A DNA stretch of 64,000 nt, taken from assembly GCA_038030265.1 (NCBI GenBank), contig CM075939.1, positions 29,059,253 to 29,123,252 of the forward strand. Reading direction: 5' to 3'. Under the pieces are notes generated by a model, which worked only from the letters and a program-made list of their open reading frames with translations, did no database searches and was not told the origin of the DNA. Positions 1 through 11,640 of the stretch are shown in pieces. Position 1 is the stretch's first letter, and each line of letters starts with the position of its first letter. The position numbers were made by a program, and so were the translations under genes. The stretch is from Corythucha ciliata (lineage: Eukaryota > Arthropoda > Insecta > Hemiptera > Tingidae).

Positions 1-279
1 GTTTACGTTGCCACCTTTTTCACAACTTCCACTAGACCCACCCCCACCTACCAACCTTCAAAATCAAAATAGTAAAGGAAAAATGTCTATTCGCCTTCCT
101 CCGAGTTGGCATTTCCTTTATTCCCCTTTAATGGTACCTACACCAATGATTTTGCAACACCGAATATATGTTATACTCAGTATCCCGAGTATAACATTAT
201 TTCAAAAAGAAAGCTGGACAACAAAAGTTTTCAAGATTCACCTCAATTTCGACCCCTCCTTGACAATAGAACATAGTGC

Positions 280-311
280 AGATCTACAGGCTCATAAAAG
301 CCTGCAGATCT
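280..311. repeat. Short hairpin next to the 345-904 element
   Basis: Two 13-base arms (AGATCTACAGGCT and AGCCTGCAGATCT, one mismatch) flank a 6-base loop. It lies 34 bases left of the TIR element and could be part of an older insertion or a chance palindrome. Confidence 0.5.
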
Positions 312-344
312 TTCGATTTAGAATTTTTGCCCGGTGGAATAATC

Positions 345-904
345 ATACAGGGTGTTTCAGGAGAAATGTGCAATACTTTGCCATGTTGTAGTATACGCAC
401 CTGGACGCACCAAGAATGCCATATGAACATATGTTCGAAAGTGGTCATTTTATACGAGATATTGGCATTTACCTGTTTTTCACGCTCTTCGTGACTTTTT
501 TACACAAAGCGCGGATTCTCAGCTCGCAATTCAAGTTTAGACTCTAAATAATGACTGATTCCGAAAGAGCAGAAAATTTCCATCACGAATCTGTCATTAG
601 AACGGGTTTTAGGAGTTGATTTGGACCAGTAATCTGCACGCGAACACAGGAAAAGTGAAATGTCAAAAATAGCACGTGAATTTTAAGGTGGCGTACGTCA
701 GCTGTTTTATGGTCTCATGAGTGGCAAAATTGATGAAAACTTCTCCATTCGATGGCCTTTCGAATGGTCTATTACAAACCGTATTTACGTGAAGTATGCG
801 GCCAGCAGGCTCTCTAGAAACAGGGAAAAACGTAGGAAAATGGTCGAATTGGAGCGATAATCAGTTGGGATTATGTGCTTAGCGGACCCTGAAACACCCC
901 TGTA
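345..904. mobile_element. 560-bp TIR element upstream of the gene
   Basis: The left end reads TACAGGGTGTTTCAGG and the right end is its near-perfect inverse, CCTGAAACACCCCTGTA. If the terminal TA pairs are the duplicated target, the element proper starts with CAGGGTGTTTC. No transposase-like frame is present inside, so this is a non-autonomous copy. TA-flanked short TIRs are usual in Tc1/mariner-like elements, but the family is not assigned here. Confidence 0.7.
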
Positions 905-1649
905 TGTGGTTTTCTTCGTATTTATCTAATTTGGAAGAAATCTCTGCATTTTTTGCCTTTGCGGAGGAAGTTAGGAATCTTAAAACGCTTTGTGATCATC
1001 AGCACAGGACGCAAAAAAGTGATGGACGAAAAAAAAAGAATAAAAGCTCGAGGGCCGGAAATGCGGGCCATCCAGTTACACAATTCATCTTTTTTTCCCA
1101 CCTTATTTTTTAATATTAAAGAATAATGATTATAATATCGTTTAAGCGCTACGTAAAATAAAAAAAATTACCGTGAATTCCAGGGAGAGCAGATAGGCGA
1201 TAAAAATTGTTACAAACAATTAAAAATAGTACAATAAAACGGACAAGCTCCATGTTTCTGAAGTCTCTTCGAACTGATGCGGGAATTGAAGAATTATGGA
1301 AATATTTCAATGGGATAGGATGAGTAGGGAAGCTTCAGTCAAATCAAAAGGGCAAAGTTCTGTATTTTATTCCTGTAAACAGATTAGGGTCGTAGGATAC
1401 GTGTAGCAACAGTGATCGATCAATAAATTCCCTTGGAAAATATAACGGTTCATTAGCAACATTTTGTAAGCAAGTGCGTTGCAAGAGGCAAGTATTTTGT
1501 GTGTGAGATGGGGAGGGGGAACTATTACATCAGAATTTTTTCATAATGCCACAAAATAATTCTCTCCTTATTTTAATATTCTGCGGTCTTCACTAGATTC
1601 TTCGGGACAATTTGTTTGTCGCATGGGCATGCGATGTTTGGGCATGGGA

Positions 1650-2045
1650 ATAATATTGAGAGGGAGACGATTCCTCGACCCCGCCTCAATCATCCCTCTC
1701 CTATCCCGCGGCACAATTTTCTCGTGCTATTTCTGCGCCAATTCTGGTGGGGGGGGGGGGCTGGTTTTAATCTGTAGGTAGGGTATCCCACTTCAAATGT
1801 CATCCCCCTTAAACTTTGGCCTTAGAAATCCGTACTCTCTACGCTCTTCCCTGGACTAATTGAAAAAATGAATTCTGTCTCTGTATGTACTGCTCGCGCA
1901 AATGTAGAATTTACCGGAGTAAAATGAGACCCTTGGATTGGTGGTGGTGCAGAAATGAGACGATAAAATTTCCACCGAGCGAGTGTAGTTAAGGAGGGAT
2001 AGTGGTGGGGTTAATTAAGGAATCATCTGAGCAGCTCCATCTTGA
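1650..2045. repeat. Degenerate copy of the 48562-48975 fold-back family
   Basis: The block 1670-1748 (CCTCGACCCCGCCTCAATCAT, then a C/T-rich part, then TATTTCTGCGCCAATTCTGG) aligns with the left arm of the element at 48562-48975. The block around 1950-2030 (GTGCAGAAATGAGACG and following) aligns with that element's right arm. The order and orientation are conserved but many substitutions separate them, so this is an old copy about 700 bp upstream of the start codon. Confidence 0.5.
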
Positions 2046-2540
2046 ATGTGAATTCGTCATTGGAGAATTTTGCTCGCAATTCCACCCTCATCAAGTACAA
2101 CAAAAGGCAAGGGCAAAAGGGCAGGGACGCTATCATCGTAAAGCGTCGCCTTTCTGGTGCGATTAATTCCTCAGGTTCGACAGAAACTTAGTTTAATATT
2201 TTACAGTTAACAGCTTTAAGCAAAAAATGTTTCACAGTAATAAGAACACCACGGAAGAGAAGATCCTGGGGAAACGAAGAACGAAGGGCTTGATGATAGC
2301 ACTTTCGATGGAACAAGGGGGATGAAGGAAGAGTCCAGGATGATTGTGCTCCGTTGAACTTATTGTGAGAAAAAGTAGACGAGGGGCTCTTTCCTCGCTG
2401 ACTTCACCCTCTCTCTTGCTTCCAACCTTCAACAAAAAAAAACCCTCTCGCTTCAGGCTCTTTCGCTCCAACCCTCACCATTCCTCTTTTCCACACCCCC
2501 TGCCTCTTTTAGATATTTCCAGTTTTTACTTTTAGCATGG

Positions 2541-2757
2541 CAGGAGGGTTGCACTCCCCACTATTTCGCTTCCCTTGTTGCTTCTCCCTCTCTTCATGAG
2601 CGTAAACTCAGCCCGCCTTACACCTCCGGCTCGTCATCAGCGGCCCATTCCCGCGCCAGTCTGTGTATATCTAGTGAACCGTGTACAAGTGCGTAATTAA
2701 AAAAAAAAAAAAAACAGAATTAGAAATAACAAAAACTACATTTTTTAATTTAGTACA
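2541..2757 (+). promoter_or_regulatory. Likely promoter-proximal region and 5' leader of the RBM24-like gene
   Basis: This segment directly precedes the start codon. It contains a pyrimidine-rich stretch, a GC-richer block (about 2605-2660), an A-run at 2699-2714 and an AT-rich leader. No clear TATA box or complete arthropod initiator could be fixed; the closest is CCAGTC at 2656. The bases TTTTTTAATTTAG at 2741-2753 could serve as a splice acceptor, so the leader may itself be spliced from an upstream non-coding exon. The exact transcription start is unknown. Confidence 0.3.
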
Positions 2758-3036
2758 ATGAACATGTTGATGCCGAGCGGAGTGTCAGAATTGGGAGGCA
2801 GTGGTGGAGGCGGCGGAGGTGGCACCGGTGGAACCAGTGAGGTGGCCCTTCTTGCGGCCGCCTCCGGCTTGGCCCAAGGGCACAAGGATACCACGTGGAC
2901 CAAACTGTTTGTCGGCGGTCTCCCTTATCACACAACGGATAAATCACTCAGGGAACACTTTTCTGTGTTCGGTGATATAGAGGAAGCGGTAGTCATAACT
3001 GACAGGCAGACCGGCAAATCAAGAGGATACGGCTTC
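2758..3036 (+). CDS. Rbm24: RBM24/RBM38-family RNA-binding protein, coding exon 1
   Basis: This exon encodes residues 1-93 of an RRM protein. Residues 1-46 are a flexible extension with a Gly-rich run (about residues 13-25) and an Ala/Leu stretch (30-39). The RRM begins near residue 48, with RNP2 as LFVGGL (50-55), then the conserved blocks [27 protein letters not shown], and the start of RNP1. These blocks match vertebrate RBM24 and RBM38 almost word for word. The family binds GU-rich RNA and regulates splicing and mRNA stability, notably in muscle (SUP-12 in C. elegans); that role is inferred here. The ATG has A at -3 and is the first in the frame; further in-frame ATGs follow at codons 3 and 5. 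The exon ends at phase 0 before donor GTAAGT; reading through would stop at 3064. Vertebrate proteins have a much shorter segment before the RRM. Orthology to one vertebrate paralog cannot be decided. Confidence 0.93.
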
Positions 3037-5594
3037 GTAAGTATTGTTTATACATCATTTTGCTAGCGGGAGGAGGCCTAGTCAATTTATCGTCGCGTAC
3101 TCACCGGAAACCCCCGTGAAGGTGACTTGAAACATCAGACGCAATAGTTGTTTGAACACTCCGTTTCTGGTTGTGTAATAAATTGAAGCGTTCCGAGCAG
3201 CAGCCACTATTTCAAAGTGGTGAACGAATCCAATTTAAACAAAATAAAATATCCCATCAAAGACAAACGCATTTACTGTGGTTAAGCACCTGACATTCCT
3301 CGATATGACCGTGAATTTTACCCATAAAGCAAAATTCTCTCGTCTTTCCCAGCATATTTCGCACCTGTATTTGTGCGCGCGCCGTAGACAACTTCGTAAA
3401 TTTCGTTAACACGTTTAATAAACCCTGGCTCCCATTTTTCCATCTGTGTGAATCACCGACCTCTTTTTGGGGCTTTAAAAAAAAGTTCGGTCTACTCTTT
3501 TGAATCTATTTTCGTCCAAAATGTTTGTTGTTTCTCGCCCATAGGAAGTACACACACATTCTTGTAGAATCCCCTCCGTTTTCGGTAGTCGGACGAATTC
3601 CCTTTTTCGAATAGAAGGGCTTCTGGCTCAAGCTTCGTTTTTGTGGGAGTTCAATCCCTTGTTTTAATTTACTGGTGCGTGATTTATTGGAAATGTTTAT
3701 GGCGCTGTTAAACAGCTTAGCCTCGTGGTCGGTTCTTTTTACTCAATGTCAGTTCCTTTGGTATCCTCAATTTCACTCCAATAAATTGAGAACCAACTGC
3801 GGATTGAATCGCAGACTAACTAATTTATGTTCTGACGTCAAGAACTTATTTTTGCCCCATTTTCCTCACTTAATCAGTAACCGGAGAAATTAGAGGTAGG
3901 TAATAGTTTTATGTAAGTAATTATTTTTTTGAGAATAGTTAGGTTGGAGGCTTGATTTCATTGGCACAACGCACATTATGTTTTGAAATTATTTTCCTGC
4001 AGCAGCCCCCTATTCCGTTCCTTCTAGTGACGGAAGTGAGTTTTTTTTTGTGTTTTATCCTTCTTGAGTTAATCTTATTGATGGTGTGCACACAATTGAA
4101 TTTGTCTCTTATACTGTCAGATTTCTAAACTGAATTTCCTTTGGCATTATTTGCTTTTCAGATGAATTCCTCTCCTCTTCATTACACCAGAGTTTATCCG
4201 AAGAAAATTCTCTACCCTCATACCATTTTGGACAAAGAAAGCCCCCTCCCCCCTCCCTCGAAGGGAAGAAGTGAATGCCAGCAAGCGAGCTATACTCTCT
4301 TTTAAAAAACCCCTTGCATCTATTTTGTTATGAACATTTCCTCTTTTAATTCTGGATATGTTCTAAATGTTCTCCCGGTTAGTTTCAGTTTTCCTAACCT
4401 AAAGTCAGTCTAAACTTCCTCGAACAATCCACTCAGAACCGTGGATTTCTCCGAAGTGTCAAATGGGAATAGCGCGAAACTTCAGCTCAACTGTGTCATA
4501 GTCGCGACTATAGGAATTGCTGTTTCCCGGACACAAACTTATTTAGAGAGAATGAGTGTGTGTGTGAGAGAAAGAGAGAGAGAGTTGTCTTAATGGCAAA
4601 ATACAAAATAACTTATCCATAAAGTAAAAACACAAGCTTGAGTTTTAAATTGGGATTCTGCTATCTATCGAAGAAACGGAAAGCTCTCTGGATTAGAAAC
4701 AACCGTAGCTATCACTCTGTGCAGATGGATATTCACACATTTCTCACTCGATCGAGCATGAATCAGCTAACAAACCAAGACCATAACTTCAAAGCCGCAT
4801 AAGAGCTCATTAAAATAATATAACTGATCGCAAAAGCAACTACACTTCAGTGTTTCTGGAAGTTGAAAGAACACTTTCAACAGATTTATAATAAAGTAAA
4901 TAAATAAAAACGAGCAATACAATCGTCACTTGAATTTATAATAAATAAGAGATCAAACAAAAATTTAACCAATACTCTATAGTCTATGCAAACAAAGCCC
5001 AAGAAGAAGAACAAGTAACAGAAAAAACTATAAACACGCTCTATAAGATCAAATAAATTCCTGCGACAAGCATAGTTGGTGAAACTTACTCGGAGGGTTC
5101 CGAACAAGGAAACACCGCGAATACTTAGCCCTATATAGATGGCCACCACTCAAAAATATCTCAGCGAACGGGAATGTTCGCAGGTATACCTAGAAGAAGA
5201 AGGATTGGGTCACACGAAGAGGAAAAGAGGATATTTGAAAAACATACGGTTATAGGGAGTTTCTTTCTCTACCTCTCACCCCTTTTCTGCCTTGCCCCTA
5301 CAAATCGCTGAGGTGAGAATATAGGTATAGGTATAGAGATGAAAAGGGGACCCGTTAGTTCAGAATTCAGAAGGACTTCAGTGGTTCTGGAAGTTCTAGT
5401 ACCCCCTCCCCACCTCCGGGATTTTTTTTTTTTTTTTTGCGTGGTGGGCACTTTATACTGTTCCTTACTCCTTAGTCTATAGCGACATTACCAGATCCAT
5501 GCAAAACCGAGATTCTGTGAATGCCAGTTGGACCCAATATCTTCGATCGATTCTGTACGCCACGAGAACTGTAGAACTTTCTCAATTACTTATA

Positions 5595-5732
5595 GCGTTT
5601 TCTATTTGCATAAAATTCCGCTCTGAAGCCGAGCATTTCCACCCGTCTTCTCTGAATTATATCATATGGTAGCGGAGAAGACGGGTGGAAATGCTCGGCT
5701 CCAGAGCAGAATTTTACGTAAATAGAAAACGC
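5595..5732. mobile_element. 138-bp palindromic MITE, GCGTTTTC family, copy A
   Basis: The ends are GCGTTTTCTATTTGCATA and its inverse ACGTAAATAGAAAACGC. Inner arms carry GAGCATTTCCACCCGTCTTC and the inverted GAAGACGGGTGGAAATGCTC around a short AT-rich loop. Almost the whole element folds into one hairpin. Related copies occur at 11349-11462, 12496-13260 (interrupted) and 23813-23943. Confidence 0.8.
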
Positions 5733-7048
5733 CATTAGGGTGAATAACTTCCTAACCCAGCAACATCCTAATTGGAAATTTATCCTCCTCGCAGGCTTTA
5801 ACCATCTATGTTCTGCATAGTGAGCCCTCAAGTGGCAAGTCTAATTTGAAATAGAGTCTCACTTGAATCCTGGGGCTCGCGCTCACTGCCCGCTGTAGAA
5901 GAGTTTCCTTGAAGAATGTTATAAACGAGCAAGGAGCTGTCTATAGATGCGGAATAATGATACTCCACCCAAAGTAATCCATAATACTATAATTAAGTTT
6001 TGGGAGCATTTCATTACCCCTGTTCGTTTGCCATTTCGAGCTACCCAAAAAGCGTTCGTTTTTAATCACAACCATCAAATTTTGTAAGGATGACGTTAAT
6101 CCTTGTTCCTCCATATCACATGCTCCGCACATCAAATGAACAGACAACAGACCTATTTACAACTTACGAAATCTATGCGACCTATTCATAATTTTACTCA
6201 ACAAGTCACTTGTAATGAAGAGAATTATGTATAAGCACAGTGAACGATTTTGTCGGTTTTGATTCCAATTTTTCCCAAAAAAGGTGTTAAGTCACCAAAA
6301 ATTCTAGCCAGTGTGTTCTATGTTCACCCAACAGTCGTGCGTTGCAATGTAAAGAACAGGTAACGGGACTTGAGGAATAGGTATTAATTAATATTTTTGA
6401 AACTACTCAGCATACAGTTCCAAACGCATGCGCTGAAATCTTCAAATGCCCAAACGACGTCATTCGTGACCCCCAATCTATTTAAAAGTAGCGTTTAGGG
6501 CTTGCAAAGCGGGATCCTGAGGTTAATGATACTGACAATGGATTCCTATTCTTGTCGTTCTGTTCTGTCCTGAGTGGTCGGATCAGATGCGGAAAGGCTT
6601 GAAAGTTTTTTTGGGGGAAGAGCGCAGCTCACGCATAGGGAATGCAATCGGAACCTGTGTCATTTATTGGGGAACGATGGTGTTTGTTCCACAGAGATAA
6701 GTTTCTGAGCATCTTCAACAGAGAAATGCTGCTCAGAGCAGTAGCATGCGACCATCAGAATACATATGAAAATCGGAAACTGTATTACTTTTCCTTCAGA
6801 GTGGAGTATTCAAAAAGTAGGAGTACGATGTCCCTCCTGCATACCTTACTATCGGCTATAATTGGCTAAGACGATCCGCTAAATTGCCGAACATTTGCCA
6901 TCGTCATGGTGGAGTAAGCAGGAACGTCATTGGTTATGGCGATGGCTTCATACATGGGTTTTGCTCGCTGCCTGCACCTATTGAGTTGCGGTTTTCACCA
7001 TTCTGTTTTGTTTTAGCACTACTCTCGACTGAGAACGAAAAATAGAAT

Positions 7049-7182
7049 AATAGTATATTATGCACCTAGCCGCGAAAGTGTGTCTTTGCCGGGCCGAGAG
7101 GAGTTGTACGGCCGAGGCGAAGGCGAGGCCGGACACCTCGAAGACTGGCAAAGCACTTTCGCGGCGAGGTCAATATACTATT
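7049..7182. mobile_element. 134-bp GC-rich fold-back with AATAGTATATT ends
   Basis: The ends AATAGTATATT and AATATACTATT are inverted copies. Inner arms pair CCGCGAAAGTGTGTCTTTGCC with GGCAAAGCACTTTCGCGG, and the middle holds GCCGAGGCGAAGGCGAGGCC. It stands out as GC-rich in AT-rich surroundings. The same ends, and a similar CTCGCCTTCACCTCGG core, occur in the larger element at 59375-60717, so the two are probably one family. Confidence 0.7.
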
Positions 7183-7766
7183 TTTTTTTTTATTGAAGTG
7201 AAAACTAAGGTGTAGAAAAAACCAAATCAATTTATTATCAAAATTAGAGACTAATTAATGGTCTTTTGGGTCTGAATATAGAAGGTTGGGTTATGAAGTA
7301 GCTCAGGACCCTCTCGGCAGTTGTCTCCCTATTTTCACAGATGTTTAAAAACTCCTTTGGATGATTTTGTTTTTTACCTTTTTGTCATTATGAAGTGCAG
7401 TTCGGAGAATCACTGCTCGGAACGCTCCTGACGGACTCTTTCCGAAACTACTTTCCCGGGCTAGCCGTAGAAACGACCGTTTTCCAGCTATAAAAACGTG
7501 TTTTCGCTTCATGAAGAAAAAATAAATAAATTTCATGCAAGTTATCCATTTTACTATGCAACATTTTTCGAAATTCGACAGTTTTAAAAACATGAAAATC
7601 GTGTCCGAAAGTGTCTCAAATGTTTGGAAAATGAAGTTTGTTCCTGATTAAGCGTCTTTTATGCCAAGTATAGACACGATTTGATCATGATGAAAATGGG
7701 CTGCTCCGAAAAGAAATTTTGTGCTCTTTCCAATCAGCTCCTTGGTTTCGGTATTCAAACAATTAA

Positions 7767-9761
7767 AGCCGGATACACACATGCGGTACTTGCCAAGTAA
7801 CTTTCAAAATATTCAATCAATTTCATGCAATGAGGAAGTTTCACGGGTCAGAACTTATTCATAAATGTATATAAGGTTTATTATGCTAAAATAGAGCGTA
7901 AATCGTGATCCGTTCGTAAAATAATCCAACAGCTAATAAATACGCGATTTTTGAAGTTTTAGGTCGTTTCAAACACGCCAGCTAGCATGTCTGCGTCATA
8001 TGCGCCTTCCGAAAAAAAATTCACCTGTAATGTAGCTGTCGGAGAGCGGTTTGTTGTGTTTCTTTGCCTTATTTTCTACTACAGCTCTCCAATAATAAAA
8101 TAACGGAGGATAAACAGATGAGCTATTTAGAGGCATAAAAAGGACTGAGAATACGAGGGATAATATTACGGCCCGTACGCCAAGTCGTTCATCGAATTTT
8201 CCTCAACCTCAAAGCTCCCTCCCAAACTGGAAAAATTATAAAATAACTAGAGATACTATAAAATACAGGTAAAGGCAATGTCTGATAAGATAATTAATTG
8301 ACGACGCCATTACTGTTCTGGATAACAGATAACCGCCAACTTCAAATTATTTAACACTAAAAAAATTCTCATTATCTTGAGAAAAATCGCTGGTCATCGT
8401 GCCACAACCCAAAGGCAAAGGTTGTTGGCTACGGAATGTTGCTACTCAATTACTAAAACTTTCTGGTAGTTTATTGAAAAGCGCAACACTTTATTTTAGG
8501 GAGTTCAACGCAGTTTAACTACTCTCTGAAGCGGTCTGAATATTTCACGTTCAATTTCGAAGATACCTACCCTTCAAAGACGTACGGTCTGTTGTTCTTC
8601 TGCCTTGATAGCTATTCTTTATATATTTATCCTCTTGACCCCCTGCCCATTCCTACGAAATAAGTCGGAACATTTTCTATGCCTGTAAACAGAGAAATTT
8701 GAACCCCACAAGTTATAAATCGCGTAGTTTTCTGAACCTAATCATCCGGGTAGGGGGCCCTTAAAGATAATTACGTACTTACTCAACATTAATACGACTT
8801 TTCGTTTTGACTCGCAACCGGCACTTCGTCAGCGTTTCACTTGCCCGTTTGTTATTTCCCCTCTCATTACTTGGAATAATAAATAGTCGATAACCAGAAC
8901 TTAGAAATCGTCTCATTAGAGAATTATTGTGCCTCGTGCACCCAAACCTCTTTCACAAATAAACGCACAACACAAAATACAGTTTTAGACGGAAATTAAA
9001 GAGAAACAAGCTTTTTCCAGCATGATGTACATATTTCAACAATCACTGTTGTCATGGTAACTGTTGTATGATATGATAACAGAACAAAAATGGTCAAGGT
9101 GACTAAACTTTACTATAGGTGCCACAGATTTCCCCCTGCCCATCGGACGGGAGGGGTGGAGACTGACGTCACCAGCAGTCCTTTGCTCCCGATTGCTCAC
9201 CCTAGAGCAGCAAGGCAAGTTAATTTTGAAATTGAAGTTTATGATTTCTCAAAAATCACAACCCAATAACAATTAATAATGTACTGGGTCCAGCGCAAAG
9301 GAGGTTGGGACTTCTCGTGACGTAGGTGAAGGACAGTAATGGCCGAAGATCTGCGGCACCTATAGAAAGTTTAGTCACCTTGAAAATGGTGGAGCCCGGT
9401 AAAAACTTTATCAAACATCGCCTCTACTCGTCTTTATAGTATCCTTAAAATAACATGTGATTATACAGTTTGTGAGGTAGGTTGGAGTCGAGGAAATTTC
9501 GAGGAACGACTTAGCATACGGGCCTACGTTGCGGAAAATGTTCGTTTTGGCGGGATTTTAAATATCCCACCTTTTGTTAAGAAATAAAAAATATTTCTGA
9601 AGGGTTTAAAATTTTTATTTATTTATTTACGTGGAAGGATTGATATGCCTCATCGAAAAAAATATTTTTGGAAAATGTGAAACTTCCTCATTGCCTGAAA
9701 CCAACTTGCTGAGAATTTCAAAAATGTGTAGCTCGTTACTTGGCAAGTACCGCACCCGGCT
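7767..9761. mobile_element. 2.0-kb TIR element, possibly with TTAA target sites
   Basis: The left terminus has GCCGG followed by TGCGGTACTTGCCAAGTAAC, and an inner match TGAGGAAGTTTCAC at about 7830-7843. The right terminus repeats all of these inverted (9677-9761). TTAA lies just outside both ends (7763-7766 and 9762-9765). The interior has no recognisable transposase and contains a second TIR element (9094-9383). Arms of roughly 80-90 bases with several gaps suggest an old, non-autonomous copy. TTAA is the target of piggyBac-type elements, but the ends do not begin with the usual CCC. Confidence 0.6.
9094..9383. mobile_element. 290-bp TIR element inside the 7767-9761 element
   Basis: The left end is TCAAGGTGACTAAACTTTAC followed by TATAGGTGCC. 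The right end is the inverse, GGCACCTATAGAAAGTTTAG followed by TCACCTTGA. The arms are about 38 bases with few mismatches. There is no coding capacity. It lies between the arms of the older 2-kb element. Confidence 0.65.
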
Positions 9762-11348
9762 TAACAAACATAAATTTCCATAAAAGTAGCGACTAGCCAA
9801 AAATACCAGAAAATTGCTGATTCTGAGAAAACGAAAAGGAATTTCAAAAAATGTTACATTGTCATTTTGGTCTCAAATGACTTGCCAAAGCTCAGGTTTT
9901 TCTCTGAGCATCTCGTTATTGTACACCTTGTACATAATACATATATTGTTGCCTCCAAACAAACGAATGCGGTCTACTTGTCAGATGTTAGGTGGGTTTC
10001 GGGGTGAATTGACATTAATTGAAAAGTTAATAAACCAAAAAAAGGTGAGTCCACAGGAAGCGAGACTTGTGCAATGAGGACACTTTGTCATTCCACTCAG
10101 TTTTAATTCATGATTAGATCTCGCGCAATGGTCTAATAGTTTTATTTCCTTCTCTGACAGAGAAGAAGTCAATTTTTGTTACGGTTGGGTTCAATTTGTC
10201 TTGAGGTATAAATTTACCTTTGGGTCATTTCAGTTTGGTCAAAATAACTGGAACTTCCTGTTCAAGGAAGACCGAATTCTGTTTCGAGCTATCCAAAGAG
10301 GGCATTTGCCATTAGTCAGCTGTGTTACTTCCCCTGTTCTTCAGAGCTTTGGAATTTCATACATGATGAGTATGATATTATGCCTTCAACATTCACTGCT
10401 GGATAAAATGTTCCCAACAAGACCTATTTTTGCCAGTGAGATTTTTAGAACCTTGGCAATGGCAACGCTCATATACGAAAGTTTGAACGTTTACCGGGCT
10501 GGGGGAAATTCTCCATTTATACAAATTAATCAACATGGATCAATATGGATATGGGTGGTAGGTTTTGATCAATATAGATCAACAATAATGGTCAATTGTA
10601 ACTGCCAAGCAGGAGTTTTCCTAACTATTGAAATATTTTACAATGAATTTCAAAATGATCTTGACGCTCGAAGTAGTTTTCATGTATTGTACACGCACTT
10701 TACACAGTCCATTCCACGATATTTTTGCTTGCGAAGCAAAGTGCTCAAGTGGTAGTCATGCACGGACCACCCTTCTTGAAACCGAAGTAGGGCGCTCACA
10801 AGGTGTCTACCAACTCTGAGGCTTTTTTTTTATTAATGAAAACAAAGCAAGGAAGTTTTAATTTGTTTGCTCTTCCATCACCCATCGTTTGTAGACAGCA
10901 TCTGAAATTGGAGCTCTCAGGATTCATTAGAAGAAGAACGTTTGCAGTAATAAATGAGTTACTGTTTTTCCGTGAAGCCAAATATTCTGTTTGAACCCAC
11001 CGATAAACTTTTTTTTTAAAATGATTTCTCATCGTGATTAAAGCAGACTTCCTATTCCCCCACCCCATCAATCCTATCATCTTTGCGCTTCATGCTTGGA
11101 ACCTGTCCTTATTGTAACGGGGGCTATTTTACACTCAATACCATCGCTCACATTTTATCGCAACGTATGCACACCTAACCCTATTGCAGGCAATCATTCA
11201 ATGTTCCTAATGAACCCCTCCACGTTTATTTTTCCCCTCAATCTTCTTTCGTTTACAATTTCAGTTATTCGAAGCGGTCCGGTATAGTGTAGGATCTTTA
11301 CTTCTTTACTCACAGTTATCCGGCATTAACTGCGTAAATTAGAATTGT

Positions 11349-11462
11349 TCATTTATAGCGAGGTGCCGCGTCCTCTCCATTAACATATATTTCAATTCAG
11401 AGAGGACGGGTGGAAAAATTTACTCTACACTAGTGTATTGCACTGAATGGAAAACGCCATTA
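11349..11462. mobile_element. GCGTTTTC-family MITE, copy B, left end decayed
   Basis: The core AATTCAGAGAGGACGGGTGG and the right end GAAAACGCCATTA match copies A, C and D. The left half retains only GCGAGGTGCC and CCTCTCCATTAACATAT, without the GCGTTTTC terminus. Confidence 0.6.
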
Positions 11463-11640
11463 ACGAACGAACTTTTTCAAGAATTGGAAGCGGGTCATGA
11501 ATGTAGTTCAAACAACAATCTATTTTTTCCTGAGGTGTAGGTTGCATGGTGTAAACATTCATTGCGTCAAATTTGGCCCATGTCATTATACATTTTTGGG
11601 GAGGTTGCAGGATATGATCTCTTTACTTTAATTTTTAATT

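Noticed and set aside
2232..2535. Overlapping frames on both strands just upstream of the gene
   Set aside because: They come from pyrimidine-rich leader DNA, are short, and are mirror shadows of each other.
3037..3066. Exon 1 reading through into the intron to a stop at 3064
   Set aside because: The donor GTAAGT is strong and the conserved RRM continues exactly in frame at 28425. Read-through would cut the RRM in half.
10201..10755. 184-codon open frame in intron 1
   Set aside because: It begins at a TTG, not an ATG; the first internal ATG leaves about 130 codons. It has no recognisable motif, no splice context and no family resemblance, so I treat it as chance.
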